Source: Sipunculus nudus
Lineage: Eukaryota; Annelida; Sipuncula; Golfingiida; Sipunculidae
DNA length: 64,000 nt
Assembly: GCA_026874595.1 (NCBI GenBank)
Contig: CM049309.1
Location: 9,633,076-9,697,075 of the forward strand
Direction: 5' to 3'
Shown here: positions 49,760 through 62,159 of the stretch, piece after piece
How the letters are laid out: every line of letters begins with the position of its first letter
Position numbering within the stretch: position 1 is the stretch's first letter
Notes under the pieces: model-generated
Told to the model about the DNA's origin: nothing
The model's input: the letters and a program-made list of their open reading frames with translations, nothing else
Database searches by the model: none
Program-made: the position numbers and the translations under genes

Positions 49760-51323
49760 TTAAATAAAATATCAAGCAATTTTAGATTGATCACGCATAA
49801 TCAAAACATACGTGTAAGCGAGTCTGAAATGATGGTTGCTCTGTCTAAACTTAAATCTGGAAAGTCCTATGACCCAGATGGTTTAGGAGCAGAACACTAC
49901 ATTCACGCGAAGGACGCACTAGTACAACCATTATGTTCACTGTTCACTTCACTCCTCGTACATGGTTATATGCCTGAACATATGATGTGCAGTATAATAG
50001 TGCCGGTAGTTAAGAATAAAACACAGAGTATAACTGATAAAGCCAATTACAGGCCCATAGCACTGTCCACTTTAATGTCTAAACTCTTTGAGTTCGTGAT
50101 TTATGAGAAAATTAAACACTTTGTTAATGTAACTGATAATCAGTTCGGATACAAAACGGGTCATGGCACAGAGCTTTGTGTAGGGTTGTTAAAAGAGATT
50201 CTTTGATTTTACCAGAAGATAGGATCACATATGTTTGTGTGTTTTCTTGATGCATCATCAGCTTTTGATAGAGTCTGTCACACTACATTATTCTACAAGC
50301 TTTTAAGAAACGGTGTTCCTTTATACCTTGTAAGAATCGTGTATTACTGGTATATGCACCAAAGAATCTCTGTAAGATGGAACTCGATCAGGTCGGACTA
50401 TTTCACAGCTACTAATGGTGTTCGACAAGGAGGGGTGTTGTCGCCACTCATGTTCAATATTTACATGAACGATTTGAGCTCTAAATTAAACACACACTTA
50501 ATTGGTTGTTGCACTGACAAAAAAATCATCAATCATCTTATGTACGCTGATGATATAGTGGTTTTTGCTCCGTCGGTCAAAGGTCTGCAAAAACTAATAA
50601 ATATTGCCTATGACTATGGCATTTCGTATAGCATCAAATTTAATATGACAAAATCTTTGTATATGCACATAACGGGAAAAGATAAAATTTGGGCATCCTC
50701 TGAACCATGTCTCAAAATGGGACAAACGCTTTTATCCCCTGTCAAGCAGTACACATATCTGGGCTGCATTATCAACAGCAACTGCAAGATGACAATGACA
50801 TATTGCAACAAATGCGCCTACTGTACGTACGGGCTAATATGTTAAAACAAAAATTCAAACTTTGCTCGGAAACAGTTAAGATATTATTATTTAAAATGTT
50901 TTGTTACTCTTTATATTGTGCCAGTCTCTGGTGTAAATACAGAAAGTCCAGCACAGAAAAGGTGAAAGTGGCGTACAATAATGCTTTTAGGATATTTCTT
51001 GGCTTTCCAAAACACTGCAGCATCAGCAAAGAATTTATCAGTCGTAACATTACCACCTTTGACGCACTAATGCGCAAACAGTTTTATTCATTAAAAATGA
51101 GAATAACTGAATCTGACAACCTGTATGTCAGAACTTTGTATGAATCTGATCTATATCTAAAGTCAGACTTGTTTAATGTTCATAACCAGAAGTTTGTTAT
51201 CAGATTATAAGTAATAATGCAGTTGGCCTAAATCCACTGTTATTTCCTTTCTACTGTTCTTTTCTTTCTATTCTTATTTACTTTCATTGTTTCTGTATAT
51301 GGACCATGAGTCTGTAATAAAAC

Positions 51324-51350
<27 letters not shown>
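49760..51350 (+). pseudogene. 5'-truncated non-LTR retrotransposon with reverse transcriptase, two inactivating lesions
   Basis: RT motifs are clear: YRPIALSTLMSKLFE, FLDASSAFDRV (motif A), GVRQGGVLSPLMF (motif B) and the catalytic YADD near 50540. A C-terminal region ends at 51207-51210. One in-frame TGA (50204-50206) interrupts the frame between the first blocks and motif A; the frame is unchanged after it, and a CGA-to-TGA change is a likely cause. A one-base frameshift near 50785 separates the RT from the C-terminal domain. The 3' end has AATAAAAC followed by a (TTA)n tail to 51350. This tail type suggests the Jockey/CR1 superfamily, possibly Nimb. No endonuclease domain remains. Confidence 0.88.
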
Positions 51351-51354
<4 letters not shown>

Positions 51355-53340
51355 ATAATTAACAATTTATATTTTTATTCATTTTATGCAGCCAATATAA
51401 ATTATTACAAAGATAAAATTACTATGAATGTATATTCAGTCAAATACCAATGCTATGACACACACCGCGACTAAGTGCACACAGTTAATTATAAAAATCC
51501 ATACTTAAAAAGTCACATATGACCTAGTGTAACTATAAACAATACGTAAGTCGTTACTATTAATCTGATAGTAATAACATATGGGTCATGGGCACTGCAA
51601 TGCAACAGGAAAGCGCCGCTATTTTGGTACACTTGAAAGTTGATCCTGAAATCGGGTATATTTGTCATGAATATACTTGAACATAAAAAATCTGACACCC
51701 TATATAAACAAGCTTACCTTATAGGCAGTACTGACAACGGCGTTGCCTTGGTTTTGCCTAAACAAGCCGTGGTGTGTCTGCAACAGCTCACTACTGGGGA
51801 AAGCTAACTAACCTGCCCATACCGGAGTTGACATGTGCTGACCCGGAAGAGAAACACAAGGGGACATATCATTCAATATCAATCCGGTCATTTATTCCGC
51901 ATCCTGTAAAGGTTTATGAAGCAACCGGTCATTCAAGTGAAGTGATTCACAAACATTCGGTTCCATCAACAAGTACCCGCTTCCCCCGCCCCTGCAAAAT
52001 GTTTCCATGGCCATAATGAAATTGCTTTCACTTTTGACAAAAGACTAAAATAGTGTGGGTTGCAACTAAAAAGAAAGTTGTCGAAAGCAGGATTGCACCA
52101 GAACGACGGACATTATTTAGAATTTATGTATGGTATTTTTTATGCCCGTTGTTCCATCCCGGGGGGAGGTGACCCATGAAAAGGCCAATAAAACATGATG
52201 CTTTTAAAAACGAAAGCTGAAATGAATATATTTTTCTGGGTTTGGAGCTTTGTAGGCAAAATATTAAATTGCCGGTAAGGGTTGTAAGGGTATTCGAGAA
52301 CCTAGCTGTCCCGGCCTGAAGTATGCACTGAGTAACGTTATAATAAGACAATTTAAAACTTGATTCTCGAATCATTTGCAATATCTGGCTTTTTAAACAA
52401 AGACCATTAATTAATCATTTGGATTTAATTGTGACATGATGACGTGAAATTGAGATGAAGAAATTATATACAAGGATCTGTTAATTAGAAAATTTTACAA
52501 ATGTATGATTTTTAAAACATTCTTGTGTTAGTTATGAAATAACCTGACAGATGGCAGCAAAAGATATTTAGTCAATCAGCCCTGGATTTGAAGGGGTAAA
52601 CTTGTACATGAAATTGTTTTCTTATTTCTGGTACGATGATAATAAGACTAATATATTTATAATTGACCTTAATTATCGCAACAGCATTTATTGTTAAGTA
52701 AAAAAGATATCTAAAATTAATTTCTCCTTTCTGTAAAAACTTTCATTTTCTGTGAAAGGATGCCTGTCCTATAATACCACCAATTAATAATGTAAATGAC
52801 CTGGGGGAGGGGCAGGGAGGTCTCTTAGTACTTAGTAAACTAGCCCTTAAGAATGAACTCCTCAATCGCTTTTTTTCAGTGACTGACGCATTGTGGAGTC
52901 CATAGATTGCACCTGCAGTTAACTGTGATTATAATTATATTAACACTCCATACACAACTGTGAGATTTAACATATATCCACTGATTAATGTTCAGTACAT
53001 CTATATGTGTATTGTATATTTGACCACTAGAAAACATTACTGTTCTCTTCTCAGCCCTATTTTGCAACAAGGAAGTTAAAATATGAACATAATAGTACAC
53101 AGGCCCAAAGCCTTATACATGACTGCCACCAAATGCAGGATGTCTATGGGGCTGCATGTTAATGCTTCAATTTTCTCTGGACAAATACTATCAGTTGCTG
53201 ATGTTACCTGGTTACTGGCGCATCATGCTTTCCATAATGGTTATTTTTTAATACAGGCCTTTCGACATACAATATTATGTGAACATTGGTTTGCTAAAAC
53301 CATAGGAAATAATTTTATTTAATTTCCTTTCAAAGAGTAA
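51351..53340. other. No coding sequence seen
   Basis: Apart from the CpG-richer stretch at 51716-52010, the region is AT-rich and without exon signals. A few short open frames have no supporting features. Confidence 0.5.
51716..52010 (-). promoter_or_regulatory. Candidate distal 5' exon or promoter, minus strand
   Basis: A minus-strand donor TATAAG|GTAAGC is preceded by about 280 bases richer in CpG than the surroundings and free of recognisable repeats. It could be a first exon of the membrane-protein gene or of another transcript. No convincing open frame is present. Confidence 0.25.
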
Positions 53341-53359
53341 CAGATCGTATCGTGCTATA

Positions 53360-53446
53360 ACCCCAGTTAGCCCTTTGGTGGGCCGGCGACGCAACAGAAA
53401 CCTGAAACCTGTTGCGTCGCCGTCGGCGGCTAATAGTAAACCAGAG
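53360..53446. repeat. GC-rich hairpin (snap-back) sequence
   Basis: GGCGACGCAACAG (53385-53397) and CTGTTGCGTCGCC (53409-53421) form a perfect 13-bp stem with an 11-base loop. Outer arms TTAGCC and GGCTAA extend the symmetry with gaps. The composition contrasts with the AT-rich flanks. Confidence 0.85.
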
Positions 53447-53875
53447 TAAGTTCTTCATTTTACCAATAAACGTTTCTGTGTTAGAGGTGGCAACTGACTC
53501 AACAAATGTATCTGTGACTGTACAGCAGATTTCTTTTGAAGAAGTCGCCCAACCAATCGGTGTAGGGGCGTCAATACATACAGGGGGTTATACATATATC
53601 CCCCTCCCCCCCCCCCCCCCCACCACACACACACAGTTTTTATAGCAAAGGGGGATGATCAGTGTAATCACACCCTGCAAATATCATAATATTAATATAT
53701 TAATATTAATATTTAGAATTATAGACTTTGGTTCCATTCCCGATCTTAACTATGAAATATTATATATCTAAACCTGGTTTATAATTAACCTTTACTTGAA
53801 ACCTACTCTATTTTGTTTTCAACCTTATACTTAATTGAACTTATAATAACTATATATATATATTTATATATATAT

Positions 53876-54620
53876 TGTTACGGAACCTAATACAGATCAC
53901 GTATGCGTGACGAAAACAAACCCCGTAACGGAGATAAAAAAAATCAGATTCTGTAACACTAGGCAGCGTGAAATGTCTAGGGGAATGAATAAAGAAGTCA
54001 GTGGTTTTTTGTTAACGAATAACTATAATTTATTCTTAAAACAACCCTAACATTACAAAACACTAAATCAATACAATAATACCGTAAAGCAGCGGTACAG
54101 CAACAAGTCAATACAATCACATAGAAAATAATGTTCCTGGATACCAACACCATCATAACGATAAGTCCTTTAAATGTAAACTCTCGGAGAATGACAGTCC
54201 AGTGGAAAGTTCTTGAAACAACCCAGAAAGTAAACTGAAGTCCAAATGCATAAAATCCAGGAGAAAGTCTTTGAAAATCTATAATTGCCGCATTCGTCGG
54301 ATAAGGTCCTGACACACGCTTCTGTGTCCGCTGGAATCTTCTCTGCTCTCTCTCTCTCTGCCCTCCCGTTCTAAAACACAGTCCCTATATATACCTTCAC
54401 ACCTCAAGCCGAGAATTTTCCACTTCTCGAACAGTCCATAAGATCTTGCAAAACACATGCAGTAAGCACGCGTTTCAGGAATTATCGAGAAGAACATAGC
54501 CGTGTGTATCCCCACACACCAGGTCCCTCACGTGACCCATGACCAGGCGTGAAAACCCAAGGCTAACATGACAACGAGAGTTCAACCAGTACGGATTAAA
54601 CAGAGAAGGCAATACGCGGC

Positions 54621-54626
<6 letters not shown>
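53876..54626 (-). mobile_element. Solo LTR, 751 bp, inserted in a TA microsatellite
   Basis: The ends are TGTTACGG...CGCGGCCATACA, i.e. perfect TGT...ACA termini. Both sides are flanked by TATAT (53871-53875 and 54627-54631), compatible with a 5-bp target duplication, although the target is itself a TA repeat. On the minus strand it carries a TATA-type box and AATAAA. No internal coding sequence lies on either side, so it is a solo LTR. It is the same family and orientation as 1-657. Confidence 0.8.
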
Positions 54627-54692
<66 letters not shown>

Positions 54693-54762
54693 AATATATA
54701 TTTAAATATATATTTAAATATATATAGTATTATATATATTATATATATATATATTACCCTCC
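54627..54762. repeat. TA microsatellite next to solo LTR
   Basis: About 60 bases of (TA)n followed by imperfect TATATTTAAA-type units, matching the TA tract that precedes the LTR at 53851. Confidence 0.95.
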
Positions 54763-55010
54763 CACGCCCATGGGTCATCCTACCCTTGAAGATTAATTTA
54801 CGCCACTGAATCGGTGCAACTGGATGAATGATATATTTTTTGGCTTGCCTGGTACATATGACACTCATATACATGGTAACTTTACTAACGTACGTGCCAT
54901 TAGTGGAATATGTATGTAGAGGGTTGTATAACGACAGAGAGCTAATTTAATATGTTGGCGAAACTTGGATGGATTGACGGATTTCACAAGAAAAATAAAG
55001 GCTTACACAA

Positions 55011-55311
55011 GTAAAATTCATAAAGTTATGACCCCTGACCGTGGGCATCTTGGTGCTACAACATATTTAAATTTAGTCACTGATACAGGACATCGAACAT
55101 CATGGAAAATATGTCGAGGAATTAGTATTGGCATACTGTTATAATTGTATCCCGCCAAAACCAAGTAAAATTCATAAAGTTATGACCCCTGGCACCGTGG
55201 GCATATGGGTGCTACAACACATTTAAATTTAGTCACTGATACAGGACATCGAACATCATGGAAAATATGTCGAGGAATTAGTATTGGCATACTGTTATAA
55301 TTGTATCCCGC
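55011..55311 (+). repeat. Near-perfect 154-bp tandem duplication
   Basis: GTAAAATTCATAAAGTTATG begins at 55011 and again at 55165. The ~147 shared bases differ at only a handful of positions, so the duplication is recent. No coding potential. Confidence 0.9.
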
Positions 55312-55329
55312 CTATGTTATTGACCGGGT

Positions 55330-56985
55330 TCCGCCGCCGCCGCCGTATTCGTTTCCGGAGAACTCCTCTGAGACTATACTGGACTGATTTTTTCCGAAAC
55401 TTGGACCAATTATCGGGTCATATGTGAACTGGTGACTAACCAACTGACGTTGACCTTTGACCTTTCCTCTCTGCCCAGCGTCCATTTGTGCGTCTGTTTC
55501 AACACATAAACCAACATATCTCGGAAACCGTTTGACCGATCAGGAAAAAAATTGTACCAATGTAGCCCTTGGGTAGCTTTATCACATACACAGAAAATGG
55601 TGGCGCCACCTGCAACCATGTTTCCATCTGTTCATCTGCCTTGGGTTAAAATCACTCATATCTCTGCAGTGGTTTGACTAGTTCACCTGAAATTCGGCAT
55701 GCGTATACATCCTGGATAGCTTTCTTGATTTTATGACAAGTGGTGCAACCTACATTCACGTTCACGCTGCAGACATCTATGCTTATATCTCCCCGGACTG
55801 GTTTGACGTATCTTCCTGAAAATTTGCATGTGTACAGATCTTACATAGCTCTTTATCATACACAAAACTGGTGGCGCCACTTGCACAATTTTTGCACAGC
55901 GTCCGTCTGTTTGTCTGCCGTGGGATAAAATCACTCATATCTCGGCAGTGGTTTGACATATCTGCCTAAAATTTTGCAGGTTTATATATCCTGGACAGCT
56001 TTCTCGATTTTATGACAGGTGGCGCCACCTACATTCCAGTTTACGCTGCAGACATCCAAGCTCATATCTCGGGAACCGTTTGACCAATTGGGCCAATATT
56101 TCGCATGTGTATAGATCTCACATAGCTCTTTATCATACGCAAAACTGGTGGCGCCACCTGCAACCATTTTTGCACATCGTCCGTCTGTTTGTCTGCCATG
56201 GGATCAAATCACTCATATCTCGGCGATGGTTTGACATACCTGCCTAAAATTTTGCAGGTTTATACATCCTGGAAAGCTTTCTCGATTTTATGACAGGTGG
56301 CGTCACCGACATTTATGTTAACGCTGCAGACATTCAGGCTTATATCTCAGGACTGATTGGACGTACATAGCTCTTAATCATACACAAAACTGGTGGCGCC
56401 ACCTGCAACCATTTTTGCACAGCATCCATCTGTTTGTCTGCTTTTGGTTAAAATCACTCGTATCTCTGCAGTGGTTTGATTAATTCACCTGAAATTCAGC
56501 ATGCGTATACATACTGGATAGCTTTCTTGATTTTATGACAGGTGGTGCCACCTACATTCACGTTCACACTGCAGACATGCATGTTTATATTTCGGGAACC
56601 TTTTGACCGACTGGGCCAAAATTTTGCATGTGTATAGATCTCACGTAGCTCTTTATCATACACAAAACTGGAGGGACCACCTGCCACCATTTTTGCACAA
56701 ATCCTTCTGTTTGTCTGCTGTGGGATAAAATAACTCATATACATGTAGTGGTTTTACTTATCTGCCTAAAATTTTGCATATGTTTAAAACTTGGACAGCT
56801 TTCTGGATTTTGTGGTAGGTGGCGCAACCTACATACACATTTCGGCTGCAGACATGCATGCTAATATGCAATACGCCTCACTCTATATCCCCTTGCCACT
56901 CAATCCATGCCTCACTTTACCCGTTTCACTCTGATTTTGGCGGAGACACGTTGTCGCTTGTCGACTACCCTTATTCGAGTTCAAT
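55330..56985 (-). repeat. GGTGGCGCCACC-family element, copy A
   Basis: Imperfect units of about 130-150 bp, each with an ATCTCGG-type phrase, a CTGAAATTTTGCATGTGTAT-type phrase, then the palindrome GGTGGCGCCACC or a one-base variant (about 55601, 55871, 56016, 56149, 56293, 56391, 56539, 56817). Read on the minus strand from 56985 it aligns with 62822-63,680 on the plus strand. No coding capacity. Confidence 0.75.
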
Positions 56986-57357
56986 TATGTTATAGATGAG
57001 GAAAGACATGAAAAAGCACAGAAAGGAAAAAATTCGTGAAAAGTGTCGTAAATGGTAAGGAAACACCTGGAGAATTATATGTTCCATACGTACCCATCAC
57101 CTTTCCTATTTGATCAATTCTATATATGTAATTGGCACTTAGCTCCTTTGCTCCTATACAAGATTTCCAGCCTAAACCGCCATTACACAGTTGTTTTTCG
57201 CAGTCTTGTGTGCGGAAGAATCTCAATATATATTAATCTAAGACGAGCTTTCATTAAAATGTAGGATTTCCCCCACAGATAAATTAAAACAACAAAACAG
57301 TTTCAGTTTTAAATCACCAAAAGTATGTCTGAATTGGAAGGGTTGTTATAATAAAGT

Positions 57358-57472
<115 letters not shown>

Positions 57473-57539
57473 AAATATCCCAGTCATGAGTTGGACGGAT
57501 TGTCTTGATAATTGGCATGTCCCAAAAATTTTATAGCTT

Positions 57540-59830
57540 TGTCATGTACAGAAGACCGATGGCGCCGCCTGAGGGCGACTTTCCATTATTTCTGCAGGTA
57601 ACCTTAAGTCCCTTCAGTGCCACTTGAAAGCACGTCTGATAGTCAAGGTTATTAGGTTAATATATACTTCTCATTTGCTTTGGCATCATATTATGCTGTA
57701 TCTATAACACAATGGAATCATAATGACGCGTCTACCGTGCTGCCTACTGATGCACAAGCGATGAAATTTATAATACACGTATATTGATTCTGAAAGGTAA
57801 ACCCTCCCATGACGTTCACTTTACTGATGAGCGCATGACATCGGATGATATCAAGTGGACAGAGCATCAAGTGGAAACACTATAAGTTGGTGGAAGCTAA
57901 ATCAGTAATTATTTTCCATTTGTGCGTCTTATTAGTAATAACAGCACGTATCTCAACAGTGGTGGCGCCACCTGCAATCGTTATCTGTGACGTCTATCCG
58001 ACTTGTTTGCTTAGGCTGAAAATCACCCATATATCTCAGGAATTGTTCAATGTATCAGCCTGAAATTCTGCATGTCCATCCATGTTGGACAGCTTTCACA
58101 TAAACAGGACAGGTGGTGCCCCTTATAATCACGTATTCTTAGAATACATCCATGCATTTATCTCAGGAATAGTTTGATGTGTCCCCCTTAGAAATTTGCA
58201 TGTCCATAAATCGAGAATTAAGCCTAAATCTCATATAAAAGCCTGGTTGCGCTACGCACAATCGTTTCCGCTTAAATCTGTTTTGGGTGAAAATTACACA
58301 TATCTCTTGAGGGAATCCAAGTTTGCAAGGTTATCCATCTTTGATAACTTTGTTGTAGACAAGACTAGTGGCGCCACATACTGTCACGTTTTAGTAGAAT
58401 GCACTGATGCCCTTATCTCAGCAGCGGTTTGCCGTATCGGCCTGAATATTTGCGTTTCAATTAATTTTTCACAGAGTTCTCTTAAAAATTGGCTGGTGGT
58501 GCCAACTATAATCACAGAATAAATACATCCATGCATTTATCTCACGAGCGGAAAACTATATAAGCTTGAAGTTTTGCATGTCCATAGATCTTGTATTGCT
58601 TTATCATGTATACATGACTGGTGACGCCAAGTACAATCAATTTCATCTCGCGTCCATCTAAATCCTTTTTTTTTTTGGTGAAAATCACACATCTCAAGAG
58701 TGGTTTGATGAATAAGCCTGAGTTATTACATATTCAACAATCTTTGACAGCTTTATATCTTGCACATGACTGGTGGTGCCTTCTACAATAATTTTCATTT
58801 GTTTTGTCTATTCGTGCATCTTTGGATATTTTGGCATCTCTTATACATTCCAATGCCTCGTTGTATCCAAGCCTCAGTGATTATGGGGATACGGGCCCAT
58901 TTTCTAGTTAGTGTATTTTAACAATGCTAAATGAAAGCATAGTTCTGAAAAGTTTCCATTATGTGGATTATTAACCCTTTAACTGCCCATATGGCCACTA
59001 TTGTGCACTGCAGATTGGCAGCCAGAACTCTTCATTTGGCTAGATTCCCCGAGTTCAAACACATGGCATATTTATTTTTAGTTTTAAAAATTCCCATTGA
59101 CCGAAAGCAAAGCCCCTCTGTGGTAACTGTAGAAAATTTTGTAAAAATGCAACTCTTGCTGAGGCAGATATAAGCCGTAAAATGTATGCATGGACATCCA
59201 AAATTTTAGGCAGAACGTCAAACAATTCTCGAGTTATTAACACTGATGCGTGCAATCCAAAAAAAACTGTTATTGGCGCCACCAGTTTTGTATACAACAA
59301 AGCTATCCGAGATGTCTGGACATGTACAATTTCAGACTAATATGTCAAATCATTGCTAAGAAATAAGCAGGCACATACACCGCGCAAAATGATTGTAGGT
59401 GGCGCCACAGGTCTTGTGTCCAAGAAAGCTGTTCGAGTTGTACAGACATGCAAAATTTCAGGTAGATACGTCAACCACTCAAATCATTGTCAAATCACTC
59501 CTGAATTTCTGGCATGGATGCACGCTACTCAAAACTAATTGTAGATGGCGCAATCAGTCTTGTGTATGAGTACGCCATCAAGGATGTATGGACATGCACA
59601 ATTTCAGGCTGATATGTCAAATCACTCCTGAGAAATAAACAGGGGCATTTTTGTGCACAAATTATTGTAGGTGGCGCCACCAGTCTTGCATACAACGAAG
59701 TTATTCGAGATGTATAGATAAGCGCAATTTCAAGCTGGTATATCAGTATTCGAGACAAATAAGTAGGGGCAAACACTTTGCAAAAATTACTGTAGGTGTT
59801 GACAATAGTCTTGTGTACGAGAAAACCATC
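57540..59830. repeat. Diverged GGTGGCGCCAC repeat field
   Basis: The same palindrome or near variants occur at about 57559, 57961, 58110, 58371, 58497, 58772, 59275, 59399, 59547 and 59673, spaced 110-400 bases. Orientation of the flanking phrases flips near 59,100. Short open frames here are by chance. Confidence 0.65.
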
Positions 59831-59861
59831 AATGATACAAGGACATGCCAAAATTTGGAAC

Positions 59862-59870
59862 AAATTACAT

Positions 59871-59906
<36 letters not shown>

Positions 59907-59972
59907 TACATATATGTATAAATACATAACTCCTCGTACTACTCCCCCCCCCCCCCCCCCCCCCCCCCCCCA
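59862..59972. repeat. CA/TA microsatellite followed by a 28-base C run
   Basis: (AC)n at 59872-59890, (AT)n to 59905, then C at 59944-59971. Homopolymer length is likely to be assembly-sensitive. Confidence 0.9.
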
Positions 59973-61179
59973 CCGAAACAAGCCCTCCGACATTTGGCCA
60001 TCTAGATACGAAGTTGCCACCGCTAGGGGGCGCCTGGGCGGTAGGACAGTGGGTACATTATAATCCCGAGCTCCTGGTCTACCCTCGCAAGTGACCTGAC
60101 ATACTTCACTGCAGGCAGGCGTCCTCCTTTGCGTTTGCAGTCCAGGTGCAGCTACAGTACACATGTATGGTGTTGAGTACTCACAGGGTCTGCAGAGTGT
60201 TGGGGACGTGGAGTAAGCCCACAAAATTTGGGTCGATACCACAAAAAAAATCTCTTGAGTCAGGTGCACCCAGCTGACCATGGCATTCCCCCCCCCCCCC
60301 TGTCAAGCGCAGCGAATTATGTAGGTGTGGATCTCCCCGGTCTCAACCCTTGGCCTCTTGCCAAATCAGAAACAGTTCTAAGTCTGCTAATGCTATTAAT
60401 AGAGACAGACAAGATCTTGGCCTGTTGCTTAACCAAAAACAATGTTGGTATTATGTCAGTTTACTTTTAGATGCTGAAAAAAAATCTTGGCCTGTTGTCA
60501 AGTATGTTTATAAACACTGCAATGCATTTTCAAGCTGACATATTCGTAAGATTTTTTATCAAAATGTTTAGAATAATAACATATGCCTTTTAAAAGAAAA
60601 ATCAGAACACACACACACATATACATATTATCCATTTATCTATAATGCCTGAACAGCTCTGCTTATAAATCAACAGAGCTCACAATATATTACTACAAAT
60701 ACCTACTAGCTATGTTAACCAGAATATCTCAGTCCTTTCATTGTTAAAGATCCAAAAATTAATTGATCAAACTTGAATAAAGGTCACCTCAGAATGATTT
60801 TTATGCAGTGTAAAATAATTCAAAGCAGCATTGTTGCTGAAGAAGACTATTGCAGCCCTCAGTTTGATATAGGATTACTTGGCCATATGACCAACTTCAG
60901 CTTTCTGTAACTAAATCAACCCGATGAACCCGATATATTCTAATACAACTGAGAGAACCCACCGCGGTAATTTTCTTGCGAAACACAAAAACACTGAAAG
61001 GTCTGGAAAGGCCCCGCAAAAGGCATATAGGTTTCAAGAGCGAGCAGAGTGATGCTTGAAAAAAAATAATAAAGGACCTGATTACTTCAAGAGACAGTGG
61101 GAACTGGTTGAAAACAAGTATTTATATAACTGAACAAAGATTTTAATATTTGAATCACTGACAGTCGTGTATGAGCATC
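59973..61179. other. No gene seen
   Basis: Mixed non-coding sequence. 60000-60300 is comparatively GC-rich and 60550-61100 AT-rich. No repeat family or exon was recognised. Confidence 0.5.
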
Positions 61180-62115
61180 CCAAGCAACAAAGGCACCGTC
61201 CGGTCCATTACATGAGCGGTCTTGTCCAGCTCTAGGCGGTCCGGTCCAGTAGGTGGACCGGTCCAAGCAGTCCGGTCCTTTTATTTAAAATATAATTAAA
61301 ATAAAAATAATTTTTTTTTTAAATCTGCGTTTCCTCTACAGAATTTTTTTTCATTACGTATATTATAAGTATTTGTTCAAATATTTAACAAAACCGAATA
61401 TCATACACAGCCAAACGTGCAACAAATGTAACACTATAACCTATAGTTGAAACGTAGAATCTGGGTTTGATTTTTTAAAGACAAATTTAAAATCAAAATC
61501 TTTGTAAATAATTCTACAACAGTAGGATATTTTGTGTTTCTATATGGGGCAGAATTTAAACCAAATTGTGCAGGGTGGGGAACTGACATTAGATGATAAG
61601 TTATGTAGTGGTCTAAGTGCGATTTGATTTAGAAAACTTATTATTCTAATGTTAATGATTTAATATATAAAATATATTTAATGTATTAAACGTATAGAAA
61701 TTTGCCTTATTACACTGTGATACACAGTGAAACAGAGGAACAGTGTCAGTATTGTGAAACACAACAGGGGACAATGATCTAATGCTGAACATGTCACATC
61801 AATTAGAAGCAAATAACAAAAATGAACCTTTACTGTTACTCAGTAAAATATAAAATAATACACGTATACTAGCGCAGCTACCATTGCTTTAAATACATTT
61901 ACGTAGCTACAGCCTCTCTTTGAAAGGTTAATTACCCCTTGTTCATAACACGATTTGTTGGTTGAAACTAAATCCTTAAAGTCATCGGTTAAGCTTAAAC
62001 CTTTGAACATTAGGTATAGTAGACCGGTCCGGGGATAAGCGATCCGGTATTTTGTGTTAGCGGTCCGGTCCAGCCCAAAATTGTGGACAGGACCGATCAT
62101 GTCCGCACCACTACA
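61180..62115. mobile_element. Possible hAT-like element remnant with CGGTCCGGTCC subterminal repeats
   Basis: Clusters of GGTCCGGTCC-type motifs occur near both ends (61198-61280 and 62020-62100). The right end reads GTCCGCACCACTA, similar in reverse to AAAGGCACCGTCCGGTCC at the left. The 740-bp interior is AT-rich with no transposase. Clustered subterminal motifs are typical of hAT elements. Target duplication not found. Confidence 0.4.
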
Positions 62116-62159
62116 TAGTTACAGCTGATGTATTAAACTGTAAAGCTGGTCAGCATGTA

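Noticed and set aside
1-54626. The two LTR copies as the 5' and 3' LTRs of one giant element
   Set aside because: The 53 kb between contain two host genes and no gag-pol remnants. The second copy has its own TATAT flanks.
54596-54874. 92-codon open frame on the minus strand
   Set aside because: Mostly translated TA microsatellite (Tyr-Ile repeats).
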